A stretch of 14,978 nt of DNA. It comes from Candidatus Aenigmatarchaeota archaeon. GTDB lineage: Archaea > Aenigmatarchaeota > Aenigmatarchaeia > QMZP01. Each line of letters starts with the position of its first letter. Within the stretch, counting starts at the first letter, position 1. Below are positions 13,240 to 14,978 of the stretch, piece by piece. The stretch is taken from NCBI GenBank assembly GCA_016202725.1, contig JACQOD010000054.1:1-14978 (forward strand). The letters are read 5' to 3'. The notes under the pieces are model-generated. The model was not told where the DNA came from, searched no databases, and saw only the letters and a program-made list of their open reading frames with translations. Both the position numbers and the translations under genes were made by a program.

Positions 13240-14007
13240 TTACAGCTTCCACGTTTCTGCTGCTGAACCGATGAATTCCTTCACTTCAACGAATCGCGGC
13301 ACTTCCGGCAGCAGCCGGGCAAGCTCTTTCTCCCACACGGCTTGCACAGCGGCAACCCGGCTGATAAATGCAGCAGCATCCCATGCATGGCCATAATATG
13401 CAAGCTTTTTGGTCACCAAGGCTTTGTCCAGTTTTATTCCCTTTCTCAGGAGAAACCACAAATCGTACACATCCCTCGCTTTCATCCTTGTCATAATGGC
13501 CCTTATCTTTTCTGCCGCTATCTCCGGCTCCTGCATGACAAGGAGGGAGAATCCAGGAATCTCGGTGTATAAGGGAGAATAGTACCTGTTTTCAGGCTCG
13601 CTATCAACTGAAGATTTCTTGTTTATGTCCAGCCGGACGCCGGAAGAGCTGAGAGGCGTGCCCTTGTACAGGGGGCCCCTGCAACTGAACGCCATCACTA
13701 CAGAGTTATAAGGCTCCCTCATGCTTTTCAGCGCGCAGTCCACGCCAAATGCTTTCATATCTGATGAAATGCATGCAGAAAGTTTTCCGTGGTCTATGTC
13801 CTTTACAGCGCTGAAATCAGCGTCCTCGCTGAACCTGTTCAGGCCGTAGAATTTATAAAGGGCTGTCCCCCCCTTGAAGACAAGCTCGTCTTTCGTCCTT
13901 CTTGAGACAGAGAGCAGCAGAAGGCTTAATAGGTAATCCTTTTCTGCGTTTCCAAGGCTCAGTCTTTTCAGGCGTGCCTTCTCACGAAGTTCCTCAAGGG
14001 TTATCAT
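13240..14007 (-). CDS. abiEii: AbiEii-type nucleotidyltransferase toxin
   Basis: This 255-residue protein matches the AbiEii (DUF1814) toxin family by its motifs. LVFKGGTALYKFYG (42-55) is followed by FSEDADF (59-65), the nucleotidyltransferase active-site region with Asp/Glu ligands. VRLDIN (124-129) supplies another acidic residue, and AEKIRA (165-170) and ARDVYDLWFLLRKG (177-190) are the conserved late motifs. Family members transfer nucleotides onto targets and arrest growth unless held in check by the AbiEi partner. The ATG overlaps the antitoxin TGA (ATGA), and a GGAGGG motif (14013-14018, minus strand) lies 5 nt upstream. The length is usual. Base composition is more AT-rich than the surface genes next to it, consistent with acquisition. 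All recognisable motifs are intact. Confidence 0.9.
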   Translation of the reverse strand: MITLEELREKARLKRLSLGNAEKDYLLSLLLLSVSRRTKDELVFKGGTALYKFYGLNRFSEDADFSAVKDIDHGKLSACISSDMKAFGVDCALKSMREPYNSVVMAFSCRGPLYKGTPLSSSGVRLDINKKSSVDSEPENRYYSPLYTEIPGFSLLVMQEPEIAAEKIRAIMTRMKARDVYDLWFLLRKGIKLDKALVTKKLAYYGHAWDAAAFISRVAAVQAVWEKELARLLPEVPRFVEVKEFIGSAAETWKL

Positions 14008-14705
14008 GCCTGCCCTCCGGCTGTGTTTACGATCAGCCTCCAGCGGAAATCCTTTTTGCCGCCTCTTTTGAGATTCCAGTCAAGCGGTATGTAATTCCTG
14101 TCCACCATGTCCAGCAGCATGCCTGCTTCCCTCCCCGCCTTCTCGACCAGGAAGCCGATCCTCTTTGCCAGGGCCTTGTTTGCAGTCTTTCCCGCATATG
14201 CTGCCAGCTTCCCATAATCCAACTCGCCGCTCAGCACGGCCTTTGCCGCCTCGTCAAAGGGGGTGTTTTTCAAGAGCAAACAGTCAATCACGGCCTTTTC
14301 CTTCTCTGCGAGAAAAATATCAAAATCCCTGTACCTTGTTTTCCCGTATCCCCAGAAGTGCTTCACCTTCGTGAATTCTATACGCTCCCCCTGAAATGCA
14401 AGCCTCTTCTTTGGCTTTGAAACAGCCACCATTATCCCCCGCGGCAGCTGCTCTGTCAGGCCGTAGAGCCTCAGCGCTGTCCAGAAGCTGATGTAGGAGG
14501 GTGTGGCAAGGTACGAGGCGATTTCAACCGGATCCGTATGGACGGTGTACGTGCCTCTCTCCACCCTTCTGATGAGGCCCCGCTTCCCCAGCCGGTAGGC
14601 CATCACCTTCACATATCTTTCATCCTTCCTCACAATCCTGGAGAGGTCGCCGAGGGTGAACACCGGCAGGCTTCTGAGCTTCTCCAACAGCTCAACGGCT
14701 TTCAT
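14004..14705 (-). CDS. abiEi: AbiEi-type antitoxin and autorepressor
   Basis: The protein has 233 residues from ATG 14705 (MKAVELLEKLRSLPVFTLGD). Residues about 14-55 form the winged-helix domain typical of AbiEi, with RKDERYVKVMAYRLGKRGLI as the recognition region and RVERGTYTV as the wing. The remainder is the long C-terminal toxin-neutralising domain, with TPSYISFWTALRLYGL and EKEKAVIDCLLL as recognisable stretches. AbiEi proteins usually repress their own promoter and oppose the AbiEii toxin. The stop overlaps the toxin start by 4 nt. A TATA element 21 nt upstream of ATG 14705 supports this start over the in-frame ATG at 14789, which would add 28 residues that include the promoter. The order antitoxin-then-toxin and the overlap are standard. 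Confidence 0.85.
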   Translation of the reverse strand: MKAVELLEKLRSLPVFTLGDLSRIVRKDERYVKVMAYRLGKRGLIRRVERGTYTVHTDPVEIASYLATPSYISFWTALRLYGLTEQLPRGIMVAVSKPKKRLAFQGERIEFTKVKHFWGYGKTRYRDFDIFLAEKEKAVIDCLLLKNTPFDEAAKAVLSGELDYGKLAAYAGKTANKALAKRIGFLVEKAGREAGMLLDMVDRNYIPLDWNLKRGGKKDFRWRLIVNTAGGQA

Positions 14706-14725
14706 GACCGTTATTCTGCTTTTCG

Positions 14726-14734
14726 TGTTTAAAT
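14726..14734 (-). promoter_or_regulatory. TATA element of the AbiE operon
   Basis: TATTTAAAC on the minus strand ends 21 nt before ATG 14705. A second TATA-like sequence (ACATATAAAG) lies just upstream at about 14735-14744. The antitoxin probably acts here, but I see no clear operator repeat. Confidence 0.45.
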
Positions 14735-14855
14735 ACTTTATATGTATGAAGTAATCTTTTTTGATTACTCTGACATAATGAAATATCATTTCTTCTTATT
14801 TCTGATGCAGATGGGAATCATTTTTGATAACTATTGGAGTATAGAATAAGAATTG

Positions 14856-14978
14856 TATCTATAAAGCTGGGTATTTAAATGGCCTTTTAGGGGTGATGAA
14901 GCATGCCGATCTTCATCTTATTCTTCCATTTTTAGAATCGCTATTCTGCGACATCATAAAAAATGAGCTTTATAGATA
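14856..14978. repeat. 13-bp inverted repeat at the window end
   Basis: TATCTATAAAGCT (14856-14868) is matched exactly in reverse complement at 14966-14978, the last bases of the window. It could be two oppositely directed TATA boxes or the ends of a small element. The inner flanks are not alike, which argues against a long terminal repeat. Confidence 0.35.
14896..14978 (+). CDS. Possible partial gene running off the window
   Basis: From ATG 14896 the frame MKHADLHLILPFLESLFCDI stays open to the last base (27 codons). CTATAAAG (14859-14866) and TATTTAAAT (14872-14880) lie upstream. The latter is rather close for a leaderless start; the former would give a leader of about 8 nt. It is too short to recognise and could be chance. 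Confidence 0.25.
   Translation, partial: MKHADLHLILPFLESLFCDIIKNELYR

Noticed and set aside
13116..13274. 52-codon plus-strand frame with AAGGAGG 5 nt upstream
   Set aside because: The start signal is good, but it overlaps the end of abiEii, has no recognisable features, and a chance match is likely. It is worth remembering if small peptides are sought.
14706..14789. Longer AbiEi start
   Set aside because: It would translate the likely promoter; ATG 14705 fits both the TATA spacing and the usual AbiEi N-terminus.
1..14978. CRISPR array
   Set aside because: No regularly spaced identical repeats with unique spacers were seen; the 132-bp repeats are protein-coding.

Overview
The window looks archaeal, probably from a GC-rich member of the DPANN group or a neighbouring lineage. 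Several starts are preceded by an archaeal TATA box whose downstream edge lies 21-24 nt from the ATG, as expected for leaderless transcripts. Genes inside operons instead carry Shine-Dalgarno motifs. The toxin-antitoxin families and the heavily sequon-rich surface proteins are also typical of archaea. The lineage is inferred; there is no rRNA or universal marker gene here.

Layout, left to right. 1-226: a possible small inverted-repeat element with 12-bp perfect ends. 282-902 (+): a VapB-like antitoxin and PIN-domain toxin pair. 1184-1864 (-): a predicted winged-helix DNA-binding protein. 1895-2540: a long non-coding stretch with a 14-bp palindrome, a hairpin, three ATTGTTTCA repeats and an inverted repeat. 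2541-3494 (-): a small, densely glycosylatable secreted protein. Diverging from it, 3821-6900 (+) is a two-gene unit: a MinD/ParA-type ATPase overlapping (GTGA) a type I membrane protein with an Ig/NEW3-like ectodomain and a basic cytoplasmic tail. The divergent region carries ATAACG/CGTTAT palindromes. 6901-7208: a convergent spacer with two perfect hairpins, one resembling an IS200/IS605 end. 7209-12956 (-): two very large secreted proteins in tandem, one with a DNRLRE-like module and a beta-propeller. 13240-14705 (-): an AbiEi/AbiEii toxin-antitoxin operon. 14896-end: a possible partial gene.

How the parts may work together. The GC-rich centre (about 1.2-13 kb) is a cell-envelope locus with four exported proteins, a MinD-like ATPase that could position the membrane-anchored one, and a candidate regulator. 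The more AT-rich ends hold two unrelated toxin-antitoxin modules and repeat elements, so the surface locus is flanked by mobile-type DNA. The most interesting unit is the translationally coupled MinD/surface-protein pair, with a shared-looking palindrome motif between it and the divergent surface gene. Its function is an inference from context and has not been demonstrated.
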